From the NCBI GenBank assembly GCA_008973525.1, contig WACJ01000525.1, positions 1,907,066 to 1,971,065 of the forward strand: a stretch of DNA of 64,000 nt, in the 5' to 3' direction. The DNA is from Stenopsyche tienmushanensis (Eukaryota > Arthropoda > Insecta > Trichoptera > Stenopsychidae). The notes under the pieces were generated by a model. It searched no databases. It worked only from the letters and a program-made list of their open reading frames with translations, and had not been told where the DNA came from. The translations under genes and the position numbers were made by a program. Of the stretch, positions 47,781 through 59,685 are shown one piece after another (within the stretch, counting starts at the first letter, position 1; the number at the start of each line of letters is the position of its first letter).

Positions 47781-49838
47781 ACATTAAAAAAATCTGATCT
47801 ATATCCACCCTGCGATGACTCTTTTCTAATTTAATAAAAATGCTAAGAAGTCAAAATGCAATCTAAAAGGATAAATTAATTTAAGTTCTTTTTAACATGC
47901 TTATTTAGGTAGCCTACATGATAAATGCTCATGATTTGTTCACATTCAAGATTTGAATGGAATAAATGGCTATCCTGATTAGCCGATGTTCCAGGCAAGT
48001 GGAATTCATTGTGTTTCGGAAAATGCATTACAATCAGTTGAATAAGCCGGTAGTTGACGTAAAATTGGATTTCCATTGGCAGAACTCAGTCTATTTGGAT
48101 AACAGAAGATAATTGGATTGAAGATTAGCACGGTGGCATGAATATGTATGTGGTTCAAGTCCTTTCGGTCATAATTCCATATATATTGATATTGAATAAT
48201 GTTTAAGATATTTATTCCTTACTTTACTATGTATTTCTATTTTTAAATTAAAATATAACATTGATTCTAATCTGTTTCAATGAAGTTTTATATCAAATGA
48301 TTATAGCTAATTATGACATATGGGTGTGAATATACCGAATTACTGCCTAAATGTGACATTAATTGATGCATAATCCTTCAACATTGCATAATAGTTTTTC
48401 AAAAATGATATCAAATATATAAATCCATGAATCATGCAAAAATTAGCAGCATTAACGTTATCAACGAACCGATATACATACAATTGAAATCGAATGATTT
48501 TGAGATATCTTTATCATAATGCTGAAAACGAGTCAAAAACCGACTATGAGTAATACTGAAACGACGATGGAATTAAAGTAGAAAAAATGGAATTAAGCAC
48601 TTTATAAAAGCCAATCCTTCCATAAATCACGTTATCAATTAATGCTTTATTCAATGGCTCAATGAATTTGGGGAACTGGCTTCATCAATCAGCCGCTGCT
48701 AAAATTGTCTTGCGATAACACTTTCCGTTACGTTCACGAGCAAAATCGCTGAATAAATAATAGAGTCAGAAGCTGAGAGGCTTTGAAGGAATTCCCCCAA
48801 GAAACGCATTGAAATCGACGTATCATTGAGTGCTGAAAAGATTTCCCCTAATGTACACGTACTCGTGTTCATCTCGAAACCGTTGAAAACGAGTTCATCT
48901 CGGAAATAAACATATTTGACAGTTGTATTCAATTTTCATGCGAAGCTATCGCAGTTGTTGATGAGAGGAATAACAAACAGTTTTGTTAAAAAAAAAAACC
49001 GTGTAGTTGGAGCTGAACCAAAAATCCACTTGGCGGATCAAGAAAGAACATCCCATGTTGATATACAATACGACCTTAATTAATTGAAGCTTTGAAGTTC
49101 TTTCGGCGCCATATTTACGAATACGAAGGTTCAAACTCATGCCCTGCTTTACGATAATAGAATAGGTTCTGATTCAGTTGATCGAATATCTTTAAATTTG
49201 ACAAAGCATCAAATTATAAAAATCCCCAGGAAAAAAAAATAAAAAGCAGCAGAGAAGAGTCTGTAGATTTAAAGCTTAACTCGTAAAGAAACAGCATTGA
49301 TGTGCAAATATAGCAAAATTTCTTTACATGTGTGCAATGTTTCAGTGACTACAAATGTGTTCAGCGACTTGATGCTAGAAAGTTTCAGAATCTAAAAGAT
49401 CTAATATTTGAATAAATGCCTTCCTCTGTCGGCTATCCCTTTGAGAAAGAGAATATTATAAATGGTTAAAAAATTATGTTTATGAATAAAAAATGAGCAT
49501 CCTTCCATCCATCCAACGATTATTTAGTTCAATAGATAATTAATATCATAAAATATCACTTTTGCTTTTTATCGCGCTGGTACACGTGCCACAGATTGAA
49601 AACTACTACTGATACTGATTTTTAGAGCTGTAATGAGGGTATGAAGCGCCCGTGGCAAGTATCTAAAATTTGGTTATCGTCAAGAGATACAATTTTTTTT
49701 TGAAAGATCTCAGTCTAACTAATATCAAATCCGAGCTATGAAAAAAACTAAGCTATTAAAACTAAAAAAAAAACTAGCTAAGATAGCTGCAAAAAATTAA
49801 TGAGATATTAAGACGGAGTGGCAACAACGTCTGTGTTC

Positions 49839-49893
49839 AACCGGTCCGCTCTTCGGACCGCTGAAACGACAAATGAGCGCCTCGCGATCGGAC
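49839..49893 (-). repeat. Hairpin-bearing dispersed repeat, copy 2
   Basis: Reverse-complement relative of 7872-7928. The hairpin is CGGTCCG-CTCTT-CGGACCG, a perfect 7-bp stem. It lies about 50 bp from a TTAACACTTTAC piggyBac-like end (49942-49945, minus orientation), so it may be the subterminal part of such an element. Confidence 0.55.
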
Positions 49894-50035
49894 ACTAGAC
49901 TCCGAGTAAAGTTTAGTGCGGAACACCTCGGATGTAAAGTGTTAATGTGCTTTTTATAGATAGAGTATTTTAATGTGTAAAAGATTGTTTGAATAGAAAC
50001 TTTTAGATAGTAGATGATCTATAAGTGGCCGATTT

Positions 50036-50105
50036 GCCCAACTTTATTGATCGTTTCAGTATTTGATGTTTCAGAAACTAGAAATTGAATTAAATCTATA
50101 TCACT
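50036..50105 (+). repeat. Short dispersed repeat pair, copy 2
   Basis: CCAACTTTATTGATCGTTTC, AGAAACTAGAAATTGAATTA, then AATCTATATC. Diverged copy of 45031-45100. Confidence 0.5.
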
Positions 50106-51811
50106 ACTTTTTCTACATACAAATAACGCAATAAAGTTTTTCAAAATACAATCATATCTGCAATATTTCTTTGATAAATTTATACCTAAAAATAATATTT
50201 TACTTGATTCAAATTTGATGTAAATATTATTCATCATATATACAATCAGATACGATTAAAGTCGAATTAATTTAAAATTTGATTCACACTGCTATGTAGG
50301 ATTTAGCTTAGTTATAGGAAATTTCATTAAATAGAAAAGCTATATTTATTTATGACACAGAAAAAATATTTAATTTGTATTATTCAACGATGGATGTTTA
50401 TAAAGTCCAATGCAAAGAATGTATAAATATTGGAACAAAGACATAAGCAATGTTTATATTTAAGCGATAGATTCTTGCAAATATTTATTCAATATGTCTA
50501 AACTGGACGATGGCATAGATTGAATAGAATGTGATGCAATTTTAAATCCAAATACAATCAAGTTTTAAATACAAGATGCTTATCCTTATGCTGTTTAGAT
50601 TGAAAATTAGCCTGAAATACTTATCGATGATAAAGTACGATTGTGTCAAATAGTAAAAATTACACTGAAGGAGGAGGTCATCCTAAGTTCATCTTCTTAC
50701 ACGTATCCACATCTTCAAAGGACAACTGAATGCCGAAGCCATAAAGGTCAACTGCCAACCGAAAATATACTTACACAATATAGCACGTTTGAAGGGCACA
50801 TCTACCAAGAAAACATTTCAATCCAAAATTTAGAATTGCTTTCCATTTCATTCAAATGGAAAACCAATGTGACTACAATAAATCCATCTGCATTGTACTT
50901 TTACCACTCTAAATTGACAAGCGACAGTTTTAACCAACATCATCGACCGAATGTAATCCACGGAACTCGTGTAATCCAAGGGAATGAGTTTTGTGATGAT
51001 GCAAAATATTTCCGTACATTTGCCTACTAATCCAGTCTCGAGGACCTAACGAGCAGAATGTGCAACGATGTAGTCTAAATCTATCAAAGAACCAATTATG
51101 GATTAGATCAAATGTAGATAAATTTAGATTTGCTTCGCGGAACTCAAAAGGCATCACGGATATAAAGACGGAATATCACTCAAGTATAAATTGATTTACT
51201 TAGGCCAAATAGAACGCAATGATATTAATAGTAATTAGAACACGACCTCAATTTGAACACATTAAATATAGTGACATAATCTAATATACAGGTTGTTTTG
51301 CACATGAACCGAAACATTTTTTAGGGGATGGTGGGATATTTTGCTACGTTTCACATATAGGCTCTATGTCCTAATGTATCAGGGTTGTCAAAATAGATAT
51401 TTTTCAACGTTTTTAAAAATATCCAAAATTTCATTTTTAAATCATAATTCATCATTTTTTATTTTGTAGACGTAAGAACGACGAAATAACTGTTTTTGTA
51501 TTTTTTTAAAATATATTTTTGATCTAAATAAATCATTATTTTATGCTTAAAGCATTTTTGGCTTAAAGAAAATTAGTTCTGAGCTTCCAAAGTTACATAA
51601 AATGTGCAAGCGAAAAGAAAAATGTGATCTTCTAAATTCTTTAAACAAAAAAATATTTTGAACTCAGTTGAATTTATAAAAGTTTTCTAGATTATACTCT
51701 TCCAAAAATATGTCACTTGTCACATAAATCATTCTACAAGTCGTTAAACTTGAAGACATACCAGTTTGCCAGGGTCAGGGTTAAGAAAATACTTTTTATG
51801 CTTGTGATATT

Positions 51812-52635
51812 TAGGGCTTGTACAAAAACCGACATTTTTCAAAACCGGTTTTTGGTCGAAACTGAACAATGGTTTTTGGTTTTAAGAAATATAAAATTAA
51901 CCAAACGGATGTATTAAGATGATTCGAATTTAATTCAAGATTGAAAGCATTACGCAGACCAATGCATGAAATTATCAGAACAAGCAATAAACATTAGAAA
52001 TCCTTGAAAATGAACCCGATCGGAGGTTCGAAATATCGGATTAAGGTAAACTTTTAAATATAATTTTGCTCTTAAAAAACCAAATTTATAGTGAAAATAT
52101 TCACTGCTGTTAATTTTAAAACAATTTCTTCTAAACTACTATTTTTAAAGAAATTTTCGATGCCGACTTGTTTTGGAAGGAAAGAGGATCTTGGTTTGGC
52201 TGTGGTCACTATTTTTGTTTCAGATATTTGGTGAACAAATGCGCAAAAAGCAGCTCGTCGATGATACTTTGCAGCTGAACATTTTGTTGTAATGGTTTCA
52301 ACGTGCTTTGTCGTCTGGAACCTTCTTGAAATGTTTCCAAACTTCCGATTTTGTAAAACTTATTGATGCCTAAACAATTGAGTTGGTGTATCTCTCAACT
52401 TGTCCACTCTGAATGTCGGTGAAAGACTGAGGACACATTAATTTACAATATACCAAGAGTATGTGCTGTCTAGTGGACTATTCAATATTTTTCGTCCAAA
52501 ATTCTTAAATAATGGAAAACATATTTTTTATATTCAAAACCGGATTTTAAGGATAAAAAACCGGATTTTAAAGGTCACTATTTTTGCCTAAAAACCCGTT
52601 TTTTCAAAACCGGTTTTGAAAACCGATAAGCCCTG
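51812..52635. mobile_element. hAT-type element nested in the fold-back element
   Basis: Right end, read inward, is CAGGGCTTATCGGTTTTCAA; left end is TAGGGCTTGTACAAAAACCG. Both continue into AAAACCGGTTTT palindromes. CAGGGCTT starts are typical of hAT elements. Candidate 8-bp duplications (GTGATATT and ATGATGCT) match at only 5 positions. No transposase frame is recognisable. Confidence 0.65.
52002..52046 (+). repeat. Hammerhead-like repeat motif, copy 2
   Basis: CCTTGAAAAT, GAACC, 8-base loop, GGTTC, GAAATATCGGA, then TTAAGG, so that an outer CCTT/AAGG pair also closes the structure. It lies inside the hAT element at 51812-52635, so it is either part of it or an earlier insertion. Confidence 0.4.
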
Positions 52636-54320
52636 ATGATGCTCCTTATCAGAAGTAATTTTTTTTTAGTCAATTGCGTAAAATAATGATTTATTTGGAC
52701 CAAAAACACATTGTAAAATACTAAAACAGTTATTTCGTGTTATTACGACAACGGATTAAAAAATATTGTCAATTTTGAGAAAGTGAAATTTAGGGTATTT
52801 ATTCAAAATGTTAAAAACAAATTCAATTTTGACAACCCTGACACTTTAGACATAAAGTGTGAAACGTAGCAAAAGACTTCCCAAAAAAAAACAATTGTCG
52901 GTCCATATGCAAAACATCCTGTATAAGAATTTCAGTATCAAAACGCCACAATTTCGAGATTAAAAAAATAAACCATATTTTTGAACAGCATTTTTGTGGT
53001 CGATAAGTGTCAAACCACCTTTAAAAGAGGCGAAACTGGCAAAGACATTAGGTATTTTATACTCACTTTCTTCGAGAGTGGCAGAGTTTGAAACGTCCTA
53101 AATAATTAATGATCTTTATAGAGAACTCAATGGATGCTATGAAAGATGGTTTCGCGAGCTAAAATCATAAAATAGAAACTTGAAGAACGCACCTAAATTG
53201 TAATGAGTCTTGAATTTCGATAATGGCTTATTCATGTCACTAGTCGAATCAGATCCATGCCAAACCATTGCAAAATTATCACAGAAATTTGGAATTTCAT
53301 AGAATAAACACATCCAATTACTAATAATCAGATAGAAATCCATCTATTTCTCGGTCATATTATAAGTCTACTCTTATCACGATTCTAGCTGCTATGTTTT
53401 AATTAGTAGCCTTTTAACCCTTTGATTTGTGATTTTTTTTTTACTATATTTTTATTGATTTTATGTTTATTCGTAGGATATTCAATTGAAACGTTACAGA
53501 GTTAAAAAACGTTACACTGTAATTTATTTTTTATCTATGAAGTTAAAAATATTTTAACTTAGTCTTATTTTTCAATATCGACAATATCATTCTTTTAACA
53601 TGTAAGCTGTCATTTACGCAGTTTGTGTATTTAGCACTTGAAGAAATATTTTTTTAAATATATATTTGAGTTCCAAAAAATTGGATAACTGTCAAATTGT
53701 AAATGATTGAATCCAGCGGCTCCGAAATAAAAAAGCAAACTACTTTTATACAAAAAAAAAATCCAAATAAATACGAGACGCCTACACATCTGGTATGAGA
53801 AAAAAGAAGATATTAATATTCATCCACCGGGATATATTTATGGACCAAACAGGAAAATGGCATACATTTTGGCTAGTGTGAAACATTTTTCCCAGTACAG
53901 AAATCGCTCAAATAAATATATTTATTGAAATAAAATAATGATAATTAAAAAAAGTGCTTATGTTTAGGGGTTTCATGTAAATCATGATATTAGTTTCCAG
54001 TACAAATCTGGTTAATCAATCATCGCTTTCATCCATTTATATCCAAATATCATCCATTTAACCTCAAATTCATGATATCTTTCATCCATTCAGTCATCAA
54101 TTATCTATTTCTTAAAATATCATATGATACTCGATGGTATTCTGAGCAAATCTTTAAAATTTTAAATTATCACACACATTTTTACGTATATTAGCAAGCA
54201 TTATTTAAAAATTGAACAACAGGATACGAAATAAGTTTAATCCATTTTGAATTATATGTCATGTTCTATGATTATTCTCCATTTGTCTCTGAAATTACAA
54301 GGGCAGGTCTTCATATCATT

Positions 54321-54575
54321 TCAGTTGCTTACAGCGAGCATCCATTTCATCGTGATTGTTGACATATAATCCAATAATTCATAACGGATGACACCCGTAT
54401 TATCCCAACAAATGCATGGGATCATAATTTTGTGGTGTAATTCTACTCTTGGGGTGGGAGTTTGAGGTTTGATTGCTTCCCAAGCGCTGTCTTTTACTTT
54501 AGGTGGTGACGTAAAGGATTCATCTCTTGTCTCCAATAGCATTGCGTTCCCTAAAAAGCTCCAGGTTACTATCAA
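54321..54575 (-). pseudogene. Mariner transposase middle-region fossil
   Basis: Reads PTPRVELHHKIMIPCICWDN then TGVIRYELLDYMSTITMKWM, a decayed form of the mariner K(K/I)-(V/M)-(L/P)CIWWD-KGVI-YELL-----I block between the first two catalytic Asp residues. No terminal repeats were found. Confidence 0.65.
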
Positions 54576-56750
54576 ATTAGCAAAGATTGGCGCATCGAAA
54601 TGAAATTAATTAGATATCATTATACTCTGACAATTTTACTTTTTTAAATTGCATGATGAAAGTTAAGCCTAATAGAATAATCTTTATTTGTAATATAACC
54701 ACATGTGGAAAGCAATGAAAGAGATAAGACTGATTTAAAAATTTATGATTGGCGTTAAGCCATTTTATGCAGATGAATGCTATGTCATTTTGAACAAGTT
54801 AATCATACCACAAAGAAGTCGTTCGTGTACATAAAAGCCCACGACACGAGGCAATTGCACAAAAAACAAACAGGCTCGACTTTCAAAAGAAAGTTGTTAC
54901 AATAAAGATTTTAAAAAAATGGGGCAATAAAAGGGGGATGGTAAAAAAAATTGCAAAATATACAACAGTCCTTTACAAACGTTTCGGGCGTTTCACGACC
55001 ACTCTCATTTTCCGGCCCAGTTTTCCACCTGCTAACATGGTATGTCGCTCCCGACAATTTGAAGCCCAACACGAAAAACAAGAGTCTCCCTCATCAGTCA
55101 GCTGGAAGACAGGTGGAATGAAAAAAGGAAGCAAAAAGAAGAAGCGGAGTGAAATAGAAGTGTCACGACTAAGCCATGCAACTTAAAAATTATCCAATTT
55201 TGCGGTATTAAATGAGCTTCTCGGTATCCTTTGACCTAAATAGAATGCCTTTTCCGGCGGTCGTAGATTGTATATTATCTCCTACGTCGCTTCCTGTTAT
55301 CCTCCTCCGGAAGTGGGGACGCTACTTATACGGGAAATGGAGGAAAATTGTGCATTTTTAACATTCAATTTGCAAACCTGCAAACGTAGAAATTGTATGC
55401 TTTCATACCAAATTCTGTCTTTGTGGCAATGTAACTTGACAATTTTTAAATTAACATCAATTTTGTATCACTTTATATAGCCCTGCCCTTGTAATCATGA
55501 CACATGGGTGGCGAGTCGGATTCGATTTGAATATTTAATATTTTCGCATGAAGATTGGACAGAGTGCATAGCAGTCTATTACGTGTAGAACAATTCGCCG
55601 TTATACAATGACCCAAAAATCCATGTAAAGGGCTTATCGTCTATCAGAATACAAAGGGGGAATCCCTGTTGGGTTGTGCTGAATAAAATTTGTGACAAAT
55701 TGGGCGATTGTATTCCAAACTTTGGATCGCGACTCAAAATTGACTCGTGAATGTATTCATTTGGACTACTTTATTGCCTCTTGTGTGTGACTACATTTTA
55801 TTATTTTATTGTTATTCAAAAAGATATTTATATATAAATAATGTCACATTTTTACTATCGTGCGACTGTAATTTTGTTAAAGAAGAAAAATAGAGAGACC
55901 ACAGAATTAGTTACAGAACCACAAAGCCCTTGACTTGAAAATAAACGGAGAATGGAAGATAATTCTTGATTAGAAATGGACAGAAATAAGTATTTAAATG
56001 ACAAACAGTTTTGAATGGTAAAGCAACTTTTATAATATTTTTTATATAAAGCTAATTCATGATGTGCAAAATTGGATATCTATAATAATGATAGATTTAA
56101 AACACAAAAGTGTATTATATATTTAATGTTATTGAATATCTAAGAACGTGCACTCGCTGTTACCTTACAGTTGTAATCGTGTACTGTTTTGCAGAACATT
56201 CTCAAAAAATGAATACCAAAATCATCACCATTCGATAAATATTCATAAGCAATCTACATGAGATCAAGGTGATATGATGCATTTTAAAAAGGAATGATTT
56301 CAGACATGCATTCCATTCCAAATACTCAACTCGTGCAACTGTTTAATGTTGAAGACATTAAAACTAGGTTGAACGCATTGAAAAAAATCACTCTTACCAC
56401 ATTCTATGTAATAAAAAGTTATTTTAACAACCGATTATCGATATGTAGTAAAAAAACCACTTGTATAATCATAATAAATTTACTAGCCTTGAAAACTGAA
56501 ATTTCAATACATCATTTTCCTACGAGAGAAGTTTTATGCTATAAATTCAGACGTATTGAATTAATTCTAAATCATTGCCTAGGAATATTTTTTTTCAGCT
56601 TAAGCTACAACATTAACAGTAAAAAATTATAAACATGTTACTCAAACGTAATTAACACGAATCGTATTCGACACATATCCATCGCTATTTTATGCTAAAA
56701 AACTATATGAAATAAATAAAAATGTAAAAGTATTGATATTATAGCAATTA

Positions 56751-56758
56751 TGACGTCA
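56751..56758 (+). promoter_or_regulatory. Consensus CRE palindrome TGACGTCA
   Basis: A perfect full CRE/ATF site in AT-rich noncoding DNA, followed by CGACGACGATAGC. On its own this is weak evidence of regulation. It could be relevant if the DAGL promoter lies nearby. Confidence 0.2.
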
Positions 56759-56864
56759 TCAACGACGACGATAGCAGTAATCGATCGGTTGGCAATCTAC
56801 GATAAATCGTGCCTCAGCAGTCTAATGGTTAATATCAATTCTGCAAACGGATTTTATATTTATT

Positions 56865-56900
56865 TTAACTCTTTACAGTCCGTGCCCGCATTAATACGTG
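56865..56900 (+). repeat. piggyBac-like terminus
   Basis: TTAACTCTTTACAGTCCGTG at 56865 fits the same terminal pattern. The partner end is not seen, and a Tigger-like remnant follows closely. Confidence 0.35.
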
Positions 56901-56943
56901 AAGAACGTAAAGCTTGATATGGATTTAAATTTATTCCCAAGGA

Positions 56944-58262
56944 TAACACAGTTATATGGTTCCGCACAAGAATCGTGTAATACAAATCCGTGTTATACAG
57001 GATTTAAAGTTCTAACAAAATTAGGGTTTGCATTCTAAAATAAGATCGAAGAGAGCTAATATAAGTACACTTAAACCATTTTTTGGCGGAAAATCGCACA
57101 AAAAAAACTATGAATCACATAGAAAAAGAGAAGATGCGTTCCATGAATTTTAAAAACCGCATAACTTTGAAACAGCTATATAAAATATATCCAAAATCGC
57201 ATAAAAAAAATTAATAAAAAAAACAGGAAAACAATAAGGCAATTAAGAAATAACATTTTTGGTACATCCATTAGAGAAATACTAATTATTTTAATTACAA
57301 ACTATCATCGCTGTATGATAATTTTTGTTGCGATTTTCGATATGACTCAAAATCGCTCTCTTCTTCGGAAAAATAGTATATACCCAATGTCAATGTCATC
57401 ATTGTTCTGTGTAGATTTTATTTTTACAACAATATTATTCATAATTGTTAAAGATGTCACAATAGTTCCTAATTCAAAAAAAATCACAAAATGGCAACTG
57501 TTTAAAAAAAATCAGTCAAGTCATTTCTTGGCCTTATTTTGTCAGTTTTATCTTTTTTTAAATAGTTAAAAAATAAATTTTGACATAAATCTGGTAGGAA
57601 TAATAAAGAGTTATATAGAAAAGGTTCGTACCCAGTTTGAGGTAAATCAATTAATTAAAACATGATATATAATGTCAACCGTGTTGAAAAAAGTAGTTTC
57701 GAGAAAAACGCGTTAAAAGATTTAATTATGGTAGGGCGGCCAAGTTCCCAGTTTAGTCCCAAATTATAATTTTTTTGCAAATTTCGATCAGTGTTGATGA
57801 TCTATTTCCTATTTTATTCAAAGAACCTCGATACGCACACTATGAAATAAAAAAAATAAAACACCGCATAACTTCGAAATCGCACAAAAAGAGTATGTAC
57901 TTTTTTACGAAACACATATATTTAGGAAATTAATTGAAAAAAAAAGCTTTAATGCATATAATAATATATCATTAATTCATTATCGCTATCACTTATAATT
58001 CTTTTTCGAGATCTGTTGTGGGCTTCCATCGTCAGATAACTATGAGTATTTCTGGTTTTAGCCTTCGAAAATTCAGTAATAAGCGATTGTCAAAAATTCA
58101 GTAATATTCCTTGGATGTCATTAATATCCAAGTCATCAAAACCTTCTCCAACAATATTACGACAAATGTTTGTTGATTTTTTGTATTCATTTTCTATTGA
58201 TGGTAAAAAAAAATCTCCAGAAACTACTTCTGATTCTCTATGTATGTATAAAGCCGTGTCAT
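56944..58262 (-). mobile_element. pogo/Tigger-like remnant
   Basis: The left side has CAGTTATATGGTTCCGCACA and CCGTGTTATACAGGATT, then CGGAAAATCGCACAAAAAAA shared with 46845-46875. Near the right, 58085-58240 on the minus strand reads SGDFFLPSIENEYKKSTNIC then RNIVGEGFDDLDINDIQGIL, like the GGEGFD--- acidic C-terminus at 9.8 kb. Most of the transposase is lost. Confidence 0.5.
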
Positions 58263-59685
58263 ACGAAGCCCGATTGTAAGCAAATTGTATTTTAAAAAAT
58301 ATATAAATATGTTATGTATTTACGTGACATTTAAATACCTGTACATACAAATCAAGTCAAAAATAATAAGTTTTTGAATTTTATCTTTTTGATTAAAAAA
58401 CACTTATTAAAACCACATCGATGCAGTGAACTATTTTGTCTACATATTTTCTGGTTTAAAAAATACATATATCAATTTTATGAAAAAAGTAGAGTTTCGT
58501 GAATTTATTGCGAAATCGCTCGGAAGTGTTTCAACCTATTGCTTTGTATTAATGCAGTGTTCTTTGGAATGTATTCATCGAATAAAAAGAGACTCGATTA
58601 TATTAGTCAATAGAGGTTGACACATTGTGCCAATGTCCGATTATATGATGATAATATACATTACTTGCATCTATCATTTGATAAAGGGATTAAGTAATGG
58701 CATGTAAATGTCGATTGATTAATGCTGTACTAACAAAGCTGATGTGTTGAATTGATTACGTTGCTATACGTGGAAGACAAAATTATTATATTTATTTGTT
58801 GGCAAAATATAAATGCTTCTGAGCACGCGGTTATATATTTGCCAGGACTAAAAATACTTCAGACGTTAGCGTCGTGGATTCCCAATTCTGAACAATTGAC
58901 TTAGGTATCAGCTGATGGATGATGATTCGTTCACGACTTTCGGGTTCTCCCCATAGAACGTGCTTTTATAAGAAATTCGGGTTATAAAAATATATGAAGA
59001 AAAAGTGGTAGACTCCATCCTCTTTGTATCGTGTCTCATGAGATAGCCCCGTGCCATTTGTCACGTCCCACCCCCTGATATATAAATTTCATATGAGTGG
59101 TAACTCAAAGTTCTTCATACTTTGTGTTGCTCATAACTCAAAGTTCCACTTTTCTCCGCTTCGCTTTTAAATTTTCATAACCTCGGTGGCAGTAAAAGGG
59201 TTGTGTTGACCACCCCACGGAACTCGCTAAGCATATAGACGAACCCTTTCAGGGGCTAAAAAATCTCAGTCATTATTTTCGGCGGTGAAATATCGGAACT
59301 CATCAATTTTGATAGTGGAGCATTGTATTATTGGTGATATTAAATTCGGCCGACTTAATGAGTCAAGATACTACAAGTGGAAATCACAGGAAAATGTGTC
59401 GAAAATGTAATATCCGATATGAGCAGAAAAATAAACAGAAACTACTTCACGAAGTTTCATATGAACAGATAACGCTAAAGCGTATATGAGGAAAAAGTTC
59501 ATTGAAACAGGTAGGGGCTATTACACTTTGCGAAAACAAGTCATTTCAACGAGGATCACCTCAAAAGTTCCAACAAACATTATTATGTAATTTTCCGTGT
59601 AATAATATGCAAACAAAGACTCGGGTATTATTAGAAACTATTGACTCATTTCATATGGGGACATTTTTGGCGAAACTTCAATATA

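Larger units (their letters stand above)
51287..52923. mobile_element. Fold-back element with long inverted arms, containing a nested hAT
   Basis: Left arm (51287-51545) is the inverted counterpart of right arm (52665-52923): terminal ACAGG-TGTTTTGCA, then TTGCTACGTTTCACA, CAGGGTTGTC and AAATAACTGTTTT in order. Without the inner 824-bp hAT the unit is about 810 bp. The arm is shared with 38154-38374, where it adjoins a Tc1/mariner-related transposase fragment. Confidence 0.75.

Noticed and set aside
48126..48162. TAGCACGGTGG and GGTTCAAGTCC resembling pol III A and B boxes
   Set aside because: Spacing (26 bases start to start) is too short for a tRNA or typical SINE head, and the sequence does not fold as a tRNA.
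50641..51030. 129-residue open frame on the plus strand
   Set aside because: Begins at a TTG rather than ATG, has no recognisable domain or signal, and overlaps open frames on the other strand; such lengths occur by chance here.
56294..56632. 112-residue plus-strand frame
   Set aside because: AT-biased composition, no motif, no repeat relationship; likely chance.
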